Below are positions 5,743-12,886 of a stretch of DNA of 12,886 bases, piece by piece. Source of the DNA: 38-11 sp927435965 (lineage in GTDB: Bacteria; Bacillota; Clostridia; Tissierellales; Dethiosulfatibacteraceae); assembly GCA_927435965.1 (NCBI GenBank), contig CAKMKB010000068.1:1-12886 (forward strand), read 5' to 3'. The notes beneath the pieces are model-generated. The model was not told the origin of the DNA. It was given only the letters and a program-made list of their open reading frames with translations, and did no database searches. The position numbers were made by a program, and so were the translations under genes. The number at the start of each line of letters is the position of its first letter. The first letter of the stretch is position 1.

Positions 5743-8700
5743 GTGGTTATAAAAAAACAATTCTTATACCAGATGATTTCATGCATGATATGTGTCTGTA
5801 TGATTGCAGGCCTGACTGTAGGGTTTCCTAGTTCAGCATATGCCAATGATGCTGTGTCTGTGATCTCAGCAAGACAAGGAAGCGATATATCCGCACATTG
5901 GGCAGAAAACCACATAAGAACTTGGTTGGAGAAAGGGTTGATAAAGGGTTTTCCTGATGGAACCTTCGGCCCGGACAAGGCCATAACCAGGGCTGAATTT
6001 ATGGCTTTGGTCAACAGGGCATATGGGTTTGTCGAGAAATCACACATCAGTTTTACTGACGTATCATCAGAAGACTGGTTCTATGATGAAGTGGCAAAAG
6101 CTGTAGCGGCCGGGTATATATCCGGATATACCGATGGGACGGTCAAGCCTAAGAGTCTGATTAGCAGGCAAGAGGCTGCAATGATACTCAGCCGACTAAT
6201 GAAGCTTGCTAAACATGAGGATAAAAATGAAATAGCAAAATTCTCTGATTACAGCAGTATGCCTGATTGGAGCAAGGATGCTATCAATTCCGTTGTTGCT
6301 GAAGGCTATATGAAGGGCAATCCCAATGGTACATTTATGCCTATTGCCGCCATTACAAGGGCCGAAACGGTTGTCACCCTATCTCGTTCAGCAGGAGAGA
6401 TTTACCATCTGGCGGGTACTTATGATGAGGATAAGACATTTCTCGGCAATGCCACAATCAATACAACGGGCGTCACTCTCGAAAATGTAGTCATAGAAGG
6501 AAATCTCTTTTTGACACCAGGCATAGGCGAGGGGACAGTTGTTCTGCGTAATGTTACAGTAAAGGGTAAGACCACTGTAGCAGGAGGCGGAAAAAATAGT
6601 GTCATTATCGATAGTTGTGACTTAAATGAAGTGGTTGTTACAAGAGAAGATGGAATAGTTAGACTTTCAACTCAAGGCAATACGACTATCAAAATCCTTG
6701 TGGTAGAAGAGGGAGCTATTATTGATTCAGCTCTTTTAAGTGAATCCGGAGATATTTTGATTGTTTATCTTACAGCAGATGAAAGGGTTGAGCTTTCAGG
6801 AGACTTTGGGACTATCCACATTGTCAATCCAGAAACCGTGGTTGACATAATCAACGGTTCTATTGAAAACCTGATTATTGATGAAACTGCTTCAGGCTCT
6901 TTAATTAATCTGTCAGAAAACGCCACAGTAAACAATATGGACGTTAATGCTCCTGTACAAGTAACTGGAATGGGGACAATTGAAACTGCGGTTATAGGTG
7001 AAGGTGCGGAAGAAACAACCTTTGAAAAAGAGCCTATTATAAAGGAAGTCGACAGTGCAACCACACCTTCAACCCCATCTGGTGGGAGTACCGGTGGTGG
7101 CGGTGGTGTGGGGCCGTCATTGATTACAGTGAACATCCCCGGTATTAACGGCTTAACTGCACCAGTAGTAGGACAGACACCTTTCAACAGCATTACTGAA
7201 ACAGTTCAGTATAGTGGTTCTGTTGTATGGTCTCCATCACATAATAGCTTCGCTGCTGAGACTATATACTCAGCTACTATTACTCTGACAGCCAAGTCCG
7301 GATACACCTTTAGCGGTTTGACAGCTAATTTCTTTACCGTAACGGGATCCGACTCTGTCTCTAATGCAACTAACTCAGGTGTAATTACTGCGGTATTTCC
7401 AGCCACAGGGTCATCAGGTGGAAACGAGACTCCTCCGAGTTTGACAGCTGACATCACAGGCAATTTTGTTAAAACCAATCTTGATATTCTCTTTACCGAT
7501 TACAACACGTGGAGAAACGCTGTATCGGCTGTGAAAGTGGATGGAGTTCCATTAACAGCTGATATACAATATGAACTCATTGCAGGTAAGCTACAGCTAA
7601 AGACTAATGCTATCCAAGCTATGCAGGTGGCAGGTGATTACAATGTAACCATTGAGGCAACTAATTATCAGGCAGCCTCAGTCACTCAAACGGTGATGAC
7701 TGGTCTATCAGGCAGTGGTACTATCACAGACCCATTTAAAGTTGCTTCAGCTGAAGATTTGGACAAAGTCCGTTACTATGTAGGGGTTTCTGATTTATAT
7801 TTCAAACAGACAGCGGATATTGACCTAAACACCATAGACTGGCAACCCATCGGTATTTACGATCAAACCATGGTAACTGATGGCGATCCTTTTATGGGCA
7901 ATTACGATGGCAATGATTACTATATCGAAAACATGAAAATAAACTATAGCAGCCCAACGTACAGTTACGGAGCCGGATTGTTCAGGAATACGAAAGAGGC
8001 TACTCTAAATAATATCAAGCTTAAAGGGGTAGATATTGATGTCCCAAACACCGGATTAGTAGGAGCGTTGGTAGGTGAAGCTAAAGAAACAAACATCACA
8101 GGCTGTGTTGTTGAAAACAGCACCAAAGTAAAAGGACTTCAGGCAGTAGGTGGCTTGGTGGGATATGCTTATCAGAGTACCATCTCCAGCAGTAGAGCTG
8201 ATGTATTGGTTTATGGAGAAACCTCTATAAACATCATATCGAATGGAATTGGTGGTTTTGTCGGGGATTCCCACAGCAGCACTATAACTGGCAGCAGTGC
8301 CCATGGTAATGTTTCTGGCAACAAGGAAGTCGGTGGTTTTGCCGGCAGAATAGATTACGCAAGTATCATCGGCTGTTTTTCTGACGGAAATGTCACTGGA
8401 ACGGGAGATTTTTCCCAGGACACTGGCGGTTTTGTTGGAATTAATTATCATGCGACAGCTGACCAGTGTTATGCGATAAGCGCTGTTTCTGGTAGAAACT
8501 ATGTGGGTGGATTCGCTGGCAGAAACATAGGAACCATTACAAATAGTTATGCAAGAGGAAGTGTAGCCTATACAGGTGCAGTAGCAGGGGGATTTGTTGG
8601 AAGGATTCAAAATAATGCAGCCAATCTATTAGGCGGGGCACCCTCTGATACCGGTTATAATTATTCTGATGTTGCTATTTCTGGTACTGGTACCAAAATA

Positions 8701-11700
8701 GGCGCATTCTTGGGAGAACATGACACTTCTGCTCCAGGTGGATCGGGCACCATACATTATAACCACTATAATTCGGAGAAAGCTACAGTTAACCAAGGTG
8801 GGGGGGCTATTGGGCTGACTTTCGAGAATATGCAAAAACAAGACAGCTTCCCAGAGTGGGATTTTAGCACCATCTGGACCATACAAGAAGACGTAACCAC
8901 TCCTTATCACAGATGGATGACGCTGTCGGACAATGCTAATTTGAGCTCAATGTCTGTGGTGGGCCAAAGCATGGTGCCTTCCTTTGAAACCGATACTATA
9001 AGCTATGATGTACAAGTAGCAACCACAATCGATGCCGTCGATGTATCAGCTGTCCCGGCACATAATGCTGCAACCATGACCTTGAATGGTACACCTCTTG
9101 GAATGAATAGTCCTCTTTCAATTGCTCTAGGCCCCGAAGGAACCAACACAGCAGTTGTAATTCGTGTCACGGCAGAGAATGGAGTAACTATAAAAGAATA
9201 TACAGTCACAGTTTTTAGGGAAGAACAACAAACGACCACCTTCACTCTGACATATACTGCAGGACCGAATGGAAGCATTACAGGTGATACCTCGCAAACC
9301 ATAACTCAAGGCAGTGACGGAACTTCTGTTACTGCGTTTCCAGCCGATGGATATGAGTTTATCAACTGGAGCGATGAGTCGATTGAAAATCCACGAACTG
9401 ATAGCAATGTGACAAACAATATATCTGTTACAGCAAATTTTGTGCTTATCGATGACGATCCGCCTGTGTTCAGTGTAGACTATCCGACTGTATTTTCTAT
9501 CACAGATCAGGAATTCCGTGTAGGTGTAGCTGCCGACAAAATCGGTACTGCCTACTACATTGTTGTGGCTGATGGCGCAACATCTCCGTCATCTCAACAG
9601 GTAAAAAATAGGATTGATTACGGGGATGTCACAGTATTAAGAAGTGGCAGTATGTCGTTACCGATTGGAGAACAACCTAATTCAAGCTCGGTTTTGGCAT
9701 TGCAGCCTAATACGGACTATGATGTTTATATTGTAGCGGAGTCTGTAGGCGGAGCACTTCAGTCAAGTCCTGTCAAATGTGATGCCCGAACACTTGAACT
9801 CCAAGCGCCTCAGTTTTTCAAGATAATAATAGGTGATGGAAACTATCCTCGAGTTGAAAATATCGGTGGTAAACAGTTTGACATACAGGCAGGTTTCAAC
9901 AACAAACCAGGCAAGGTATATTATATTGTAGTACCTCAAGATTCTACAACTCCCGATACACAACAGATTATTGATGGATTGGACTATGATTCTGTAGCGA
10001 TATCTGCCCGTGGAGTTTTTGTGATTGGTGTCGCAACACAAGTCTACACAGAAACTGTTACGGGTCTTGACCCCCTAACAACATATGATATCTATCTTGT
10101 CGCCGCAGACAACAGCATTCCTATGAATATCAATTCGAAAACAGAAAAGCTAAGCGCAAGCACACTTGAAAGTAATGAGCCCGTTTTCCATGATGGTTCA
10201 CCGTTTAGTTGGTCTATTAAAGAATTTGGATTTACCGTTGGGGCAGGAATCAACAAGCCAGGCAAACTCTACATGATTGTAGTCAATCAAAATGAAGAAT
10301 CACCGACATCTGAAGAGGTAAAAGATGGCTTTAATTATCGGGAGGTTCAAGTACTTGCCAAAGCTTCTTTAGAAGCTCCTGATCCGGTTACTGCTTATGA
10401 TATTGCGAGTATAACCAATCTTGAGCAAAGTACCGAATATGATGTGTATGTAGTAGCGGAGGATACAAGCGGAACCAATATCCAAGCATCACCAACCAGG
10501 TTACAAGTCACTACCAGTGATGTTAGTTTGGGCACAGAAGTGTCATTATCTTCTGGCTATCCTAAAACTGGTTCTATAAATAACACAACGGCCGAGTTTA
10601 CTGTTAAGACAAATAGAAGGTCAAATTTTTACTACATGGTGATTCCAAGTGGAATGAGTGTCTCCAAAGATAATGTAGTAGCAGGCCAGGTAATCGGAGA
10701 TAGTCAATCTTTTGGACGACATCTACATGTATCTGCAGGAAATTTTCATACATTACCTGTAGAAGAATATCAGATTACTATTGAAGGCCTTGATCCAGGA
10801 AAGAGTTATCGTCTCTGCTATGTTGCTGCAAATGGGTATGATGGGTATTATGATTCTGCTCCCGTTGTATCTTATGTCCAATTTAGCACAACAGGTTCAT
10901 CTGTACCTATTGTAGATTTAGGGATTACATCACAGACAGAAACGTCATTTAATTTACAGGTGACATCCTATTCCGATGCAGCCACAGCCTATTATATGGT
11001 GGTTACTGATGGTAGTATAAGACCAACTTTTGCACAAGTAAAGGCTGCAATTGGATATGAGGGAGTTGTACCCAATGCAACTGGAAATATTTTACTTGCT
11101 GAAAGTGGATACAACTACGCAGAAATTACCGGACTGACAGCCGCCAGCAACTACAATGTATACGTTGTTGTGGAAGATGTAAGCAATCCAAATCTTCATA
11201 CCACAACGCCGTACCGTTTGGATGCTTCAACAACAGGCTTGCAACCTCCTGTAGTTTATGGTCCTAATATTAAACTTTTGGGAGATACCTCATTTTATCT
11301 TGAGGTAGGTATTACTAAAGCAGGATCAATATATTACATCCTGGTACCGAGGGATTCGAGTGCGCCTACCTCAGCTCAGGTCAAAACAGGCTTTGACTAC
11401 TCAAACGTATCAGTCATCAAATCAGACAGTATAGTGGTAGAAGCTCATGATGTTAAACAGTATGAGATAAGCGGACTTACACCTAACACTGGCTTTGATC
11501 TTTATGTCGTTGCTGAAGCTGATAATGTCATGCATGCAACACCTATAAAGAGACAAATACAGACCAATGCACCTTATGTTCCTATATTCTCAGGCAACAG
11601 TCCTTCTATCGTCAATTTGCGCGGTGACGGATTATCCATAACCGGCACTTTAGAGAATGATGCAGACTCGATTCACTATCTGATTGTTCCACAGGGTCAA

Positions 11701-12585
11701 GTGGCACCAACATCAATTCAAGTTAAAAACCCTGATAGTTATACAGGTACAAAATCAGCGTACGGTAGTGAGCAGGGGATTAGTGCAGCTGTAAGGTTCA
11801 CATTTGATATCAACGGACTTGATCCAAATACACCGTATGACTTATATTTTGTGGCTGAAGGAACTACTGGAGGTTTGTCAACAGAACCTTTGAAACGCTC
11901 AGGAACCACCTTCGAAGCTTTGGATTTCAATGAGGGACCTTTAGTTACAAATCTTAGATACTATCGTTTAACCCTTGAGGGGATGTTGAACAGACGAGGT
12001 GATGTCTATCATATTGTTGTTCCTGACAGTTCAAATGCACCGACTACTCAACAGGTTATCGATGGTATTAATTATGGAAATGTTACAGTCATTTCATCAG
12101 GATTAGTAGAGAATGCTTTATATTACTCAAATGTGTATTCAGGATTAGAACCTAATAGGTCATATGATATTTATCTGGTCCTTAAAGAAACACATGGTGG
12201 AGGCTCTAATCCCATAAAAATTCAGGTAACGACACCGGTTATACCAGGAGTAGCTTACTCCACCAATGCAGAATCATCACCTAGAGCTTATATCAGCAAC
12301 AAATACAGTGGAGTACGTTTACTCGTAGCACTCAATCGTCCTGGTACTGCCTATATCGCAAGATTTTCAAGCGACAATTTACCAACACAGCAAGAGGTCA
12401 TTGATAAAGCAATCTCAGGTGTCTATGGTGTTGTAATTGATATCAACCATCCGGACATACTGTATGGGATCATCAAAGATTGGTCAACAATATCCTACAA
12501 ATTATATATCGTCGGATGTGACAATGAAACGCCTAAGAATTACATAACACCTTCACCACAAGAGATTACTGTGTTAACAGAGTAA
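5743..12585 (+). CDS. Giant SLH-anchored surface protein with GLUG and FN3-like repeats
   Basis: 2280 residues, GTG start. A signal peptide (KK, hydrophobic core, cleavage after SAYA at about 34) is followed by three SLH domains (about 47-216), which hold proteins to cell-wall polysaccharide. Next is a strand-rich, probably beta-helical stretch (about 225-435), then a Ser/Gly-rich linker (440-458). Further domains are a small beta domain (461-556), a segment like the DUF1533/Shr-type HID family (567-651), a GLUG-repeat region (657-1059), a cadherin-like beta sandwich (1062-1160), an InlB-type repeat with AFPADGYEFINWS (1165-1236), and about nine FN3-like repeats to the C-terminus. There is no LPxTG or C-terminal membrane anchor, so the SLH end is the anchor and the repeats project outward. 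No enzyme active site is visible. An adhesive or structural S-layer-associated role is likely. The ligand is unknown. Confidence 0.9.
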   Translation: MVIKKQFLYQMISCMICVCMIAGLTVGFPSSAYANDAVSVISARQGSDISAHWAENHIRTWLEKGLIKGFPDGTFGPDKAITRAEFMALVNRAYGFVEKSHISFTDVSSEDWFYDEVAKAVAAGYISGYTDGTVKPKSLISRQEAAMILSRLMKLAKHEDKNEIAKFSDYSSMPDWSKDAINSVVAEGYMKGNPNGTFMPIAAITRAETVVTLSRSAGEIYHLAGTYDEDKTFLGNATINTTGVTLENVVIEGNLFLTPGIGEGTVVLRNVTVKGKTTVAGGGKNSVIIDSCDLNEVVVTREDGIVRLSTQGNTTIKILVVEEGAIIDSALLSESGDILIVYLTADERVELSGDFGTIHIVNPETVVDIINGSIENLIIDETASGSLINLSENATVNNMDVNAPVQVTGMGTIETAVIGEGAEETTFEKEPIIKEVDSATTPSTPSGGSTGGGGGVGPSLITVNIPGINGLTAPVVGQTPFNSITETVQYSGSVVWSPSHNSFAAETIYSATITLTAKSGYTFSGLTANFFTVTGSDSVSNATNSGVITAVFPATGSSGGNETPPSLTADITGNFVKTNLDILFTDYNTWRNAVSAVKVDGVPLTADIQYELIAGKLQLKTNAIQAMQVAGDYNVTIEATNYQAASVTQTVMTGLSGSGTITDPFKVASAEDLDKVRYYVGVSDLYFKQTADIDLNTIDWQPIGIYDQTMVTDGDPFMGNYDGNDYYIENMKINYSSPTYSYGAGLFRNTKEATLNNIKLKGVDIDVPNTGLVGALVGEAKETNITGCVVENSTKVKGLQAVGGLVGYAYQSTISSSRADVLVYGETSINIISNGIGGFVGDSHSSTITGSSAHGNVSGNKEVGGFAGRIDYASIIGCFSDGNVTGTGDFSQDTGGFVGINYHATADQCYAISAVSGRNYVGGFAGRNIGTITNSYARGSVAYTGAVAGGFVGRIQNNAANLLGGAPSDTGYNYSDVAISGTGTKIGAFLGEHDTSAPGGSGTIHYNHYNSEKATVNQGGGAIGLTFENMQKQDSFPEWDFSTIWTIQEDVTTPYHRWMTLSDNANLSSMSVVGQSMVPSFETDTISYDVQVATTIDAVDVSAVPAHNAATMTLNGTPLGMNSPLSIALGPEGTNTAVVIRVTAENGVTIKEYTVTVFREEQQTTTFTLTYTAGPNGSITGDTSQTITQGSDGTSVTAFPADGYEFINWSDESIENPRTDSNVTNNISVTANFVLIDDDPPVFSVDYPTVFSITDQEFRVGVAADKIGTAYYIVVADGATSPSSQQVKNRIDYGDVTVLRSGSMSLPIGEQPNSSSVLALQPNTDYDVYIVAESVGGALQSSPVKCDARTLELQAPQFFKIIIGDGNYPRVENIGGKQFDIQAGFNNKPGKVYYIVVPQDSTTPDTQQIIDGLDYDSVAISARGVFVIGVATQVYTETVTGLDPLTTYDIYLVAADNSIPMNINSKTEKLSASTLESNEPVFHDGSPFSWSIKEFGFTVGAGINKPGKLYMIVVNQNEESPTSEEVKDGFNYREVQVLAKASLEAPDPVTAYDIASITNLEQSTEYDVYVVAEDTSGTNIQASPTRLQVTTSDVSLGTEVSLSSGYPKTGSINNTTAEFTVKTNRRSNFYYMVIPSGMSVSKDNVVAGQVIGDSQSFGRHLHVSAGNFHTLPVEEYQITIEGLDPGKSYRLCYVAANGYDGYYDSAPVVSYVQFSTTGSSVPIVDLGITSQTETSFNLQVTSYSDAATAYYMVVTDGSIRPTFAQVKAAIGYEGVVPNATGNILLAESGYNYAEITGLTAASNYNVYVVVEDVSNPNLHTTTPYRLDASTTGLQPPVVYGPNIKLLGDTSFYLEVGITKAGSIYYILVPRDSSAPTSAQVKTGFDYSNVSVIKSDSIVVEAHDVKQYEISGLTPNTGFDLYVVAEADNVMHATPIKRQIQTNAPYVPIFSGNSPSIVNLRGDGLSITGTLENDADSIHYLIVPQGQVAPTSIQVKNPDSYTGTKSAYGSEQGISAAVRFTFDINGLDPNTPYDLYFVAEGTTGGLSTEPLKRSGTTFEALDFNEGPLVTNLRYYRLTLEGMLNRRGDVYHIVVPDSSNAPTTQQVIDGINYGNVTVISSGLVENALYYSNVYSGLEPNRSYDIYLVLKETHGGGSNPIKIQVTTPVIPGVAYSTNAESSPRAYISNKYSGVRLLVALNRPGTAYIARFSSDNLPTQQEVIDKAISGVYGVVIDINHPDILYGIIKDWSTISYKLYIVGCDNETPKNYITPSPQEITVLTE
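5881..6390 (+). repeat. Three tandem SLH domains
   Basis: The units begin at about residues 47, 104 and 167. Each follows the SLH pattern: HWAENHIRTWLEKGLIKGFPDG, then DWFYDEVAKAVAAGYISGY, then DWSKDAINSVVAEGYMKGNP, followed by TFGPDKAITRAEF, TVKPKSLISRQEA and TFMPIAAITRAET. The third has NPNG where PDG or TDG is usual. Three units is the standard anchoring set. Confidence 0.92.
7711..8919 (+). repeat. GLUG-motif repeat region
   Basis: The region opens with GSGTITDPFKVASAEDLDKV and PFMGNYDGNDYYIENM, the usual entry to GLUG-containing beta-helical domains. About eight units then carry G[AG][LF][VAL]G: GALVGEA, GGLVGYA, GGFVGDS, GGFAGRI, GGFVGIN, GGFAGRN, GGFVGRI and GAFLGEH. It closes with FSTIWTIQED and YHRWM. 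Such regions occur in bacterial surface adhesins. Confidence 0.85.
9460..12582 (+). repeat. About nine diverged FN3-like repeats of 104-125 residues
   Basis: Units start near 9460, 9808, 10180, 10531, 10906, 11248, 11581, 11938 and 12250. The shared plan is an opening PxF strand, then GxxYYIVVP, a polar stretch with APTSxQVKxGxxY, and a closing strand pair around GLxPNTxYDxYxVAE. The closing strands are typical of FN3-like folds. Units 4 and 9 are the most diverged. Divergence at the DNA level is high, so the array is old. Confidence 0.75.
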
Positions 12586-12608
12586 AGACTTATCAAAAAA
12601 TACACTAA

Positions 12609-12640
12609 TAAACCGGGAAGATTAGGTTCTTCCCGGTTTA
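12609..12640 (+). terminator. Stem-loop terminator after the SLH gene
   Basis: TAAACCGGGAAG (12609-12620) pairs perfectly with CTTCCCGGTTTA (12629-12640) around an eight-base loop, 24 bases after the stop codon. The following T-run is poor (ATTAATCTTT), but the 12-bp stem and its position make termination likely. Confidence 0.75.
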
Positions 12641-12711
12641 ATTAATCTTTGTCACAATAAGAAATTTATATATTATCACACTATTTTATCTCATTTCACC
12701 CCTTCATGTAA

Positions 12712-12739
12712 TTAAAATGTAATTATTGGTCTATATAAT
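12712..12739 (+). promoter_or_regulatory. Probable promoter for the last gene
   Basis: A perfect TATAAT at 12734-12739 is preceded at 16 bases by TTAAAA (12712-12717). It lies between a terminator and a gene start 44 bases downstream, which supports it. The -35 match is modest. Confidence 0.45.
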
Positions 12740-12782
12740 GAATATAAGCACTCTCAAAATATATCGGGAGGGAAGTGAAAAT

Positions 12783-12886
12783 ATGGAATATCCTTCAAGA
12801 TTTGATTTTTTTATTCAGTTTAAAGCAATTTTTAACCACCAGGGAAAATTCAACGATTATGTTCTGGTCAACACGAGTGAAAACTT
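12783..12886 (+). CDS. Start of a gene, possibly a PAS-domain sensor; cut by the window end
   Basis: ATG 12783 follows GGGAGGG by ten bases and opens a frame that stays open to the end (34 full codons). The residues FKAIFNHQGKFNDYVLVNTSENF resemble the first strands of a PAS domain, where a strand and turn (NHQGKFNDY) lead into a VNxxF motif. With so little sequence the domain call is tentative. If right, the full gene is likely to encode a signalling protein such as a sensor kinase or a cyclic-di-GMP enzyme. It has its own probable promoter and is not part of the SLH unit. Confidence 0.55.
   Translation, partial: MEYPSRFDFFIQFKAIFNHQGKFNDYVLVNTSEN

Noticed and set aside
7090..7120. GGT/GGC-rich stretch as a microsatellite or recombination site
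   Set aside because: It encodes the short Ser/Gly linker between the beta-helical stretch and the next domain and is explained by that.
8056..8610. Long open frame on the - strand inside the SLH gene
   Set aside because: It lies opposite the GLUG repeats. Repetitive Gly/Ser/Thr coding sequence often leaves open antisense frames, and the Cys/Ser-rich translation looks unlike a real protein. The same applies to the other - strand frames in this window.
11617..12003. Two RGD tripeptides (in FN3-like units 7 and 8) as integrin-binding motifs
   Set aside because: Those in NLRGDGLS and RRGDVYHIV fall at the start of core strands, where other units have KPGKVYYIV or similar; they look like chance substitutions.
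1..12886. Mobile element, phage or CRISPR content
   Set aside because: No transposase, integrase, terminal inverted repeats or regularly spaced short repeats were seen. The tandem repeats are protein-domain repeats with diverged DNA.

Overview
This window looks like a piece of chromosome from a low-GC Gram-positive anaerobe, most likely a member of the Clostridia. The grounds are purine-rich Shine-Dalgarno sequences 5-10 bases before every start, intrinsic hairpin-plus-T-run terminators, a GTG start, and a giant secreted protein anchored by S-layer homology (SLH) domains. No species is claimed. All supported genes lie on the + strand. There is no sign of rRNA, tRNA, CRISPR, insertion sequences or phage genes.

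Layout. (1) Positions 1-314 are the 3' end of a B3/B4 (PheRS-beta-like) domain protein. (2) Positions 315-553 hold a good sigma-A-type promoter, then a possible 14-codon leader peptide, a transcription terminator and a further stem-loop. This reads like an attenuator ahead of the next operon. (3) Positions 554-5034 are a tightly overlapping three-gene signalling operon: a large membrane sensor whose kinase domain looks dead, a second membrane sensor with an intact HisKA_3-type kinase core, and a NarL/LuxR-type response regulator. A strong terminator follows at 5063-5089. (4) Positions 5212-5700 are a small cytoplasmic protein resembling the DUF6935 family. (5) Positions 5743-12585 are a 2280-residue exported SLH protein with a mosaic of adhesion-type repeats, ending in about nine FN3-like repeats, followed by a terminator. 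(6) From 12783 a new gene begins and runs off the window; its first residues resemble the start of a PAS sensor domain.

How it may work together (inference). The first sensor appears to bind a ligand outside the cell through a solute-binding-protein-like domain and to pass this through a 7TM module to a degenerate kinase region. The second sensor has the phosphoacceptor His and the ATP-site motifs and would phosphorylate the response regulator. The most unusual point is that the sensing protein and the catalytic protein seem to be separate, translationally coupled partners. The neighbouring small gene and giant surface protein are plausible targets of the regulator, but only adjacency supports that.
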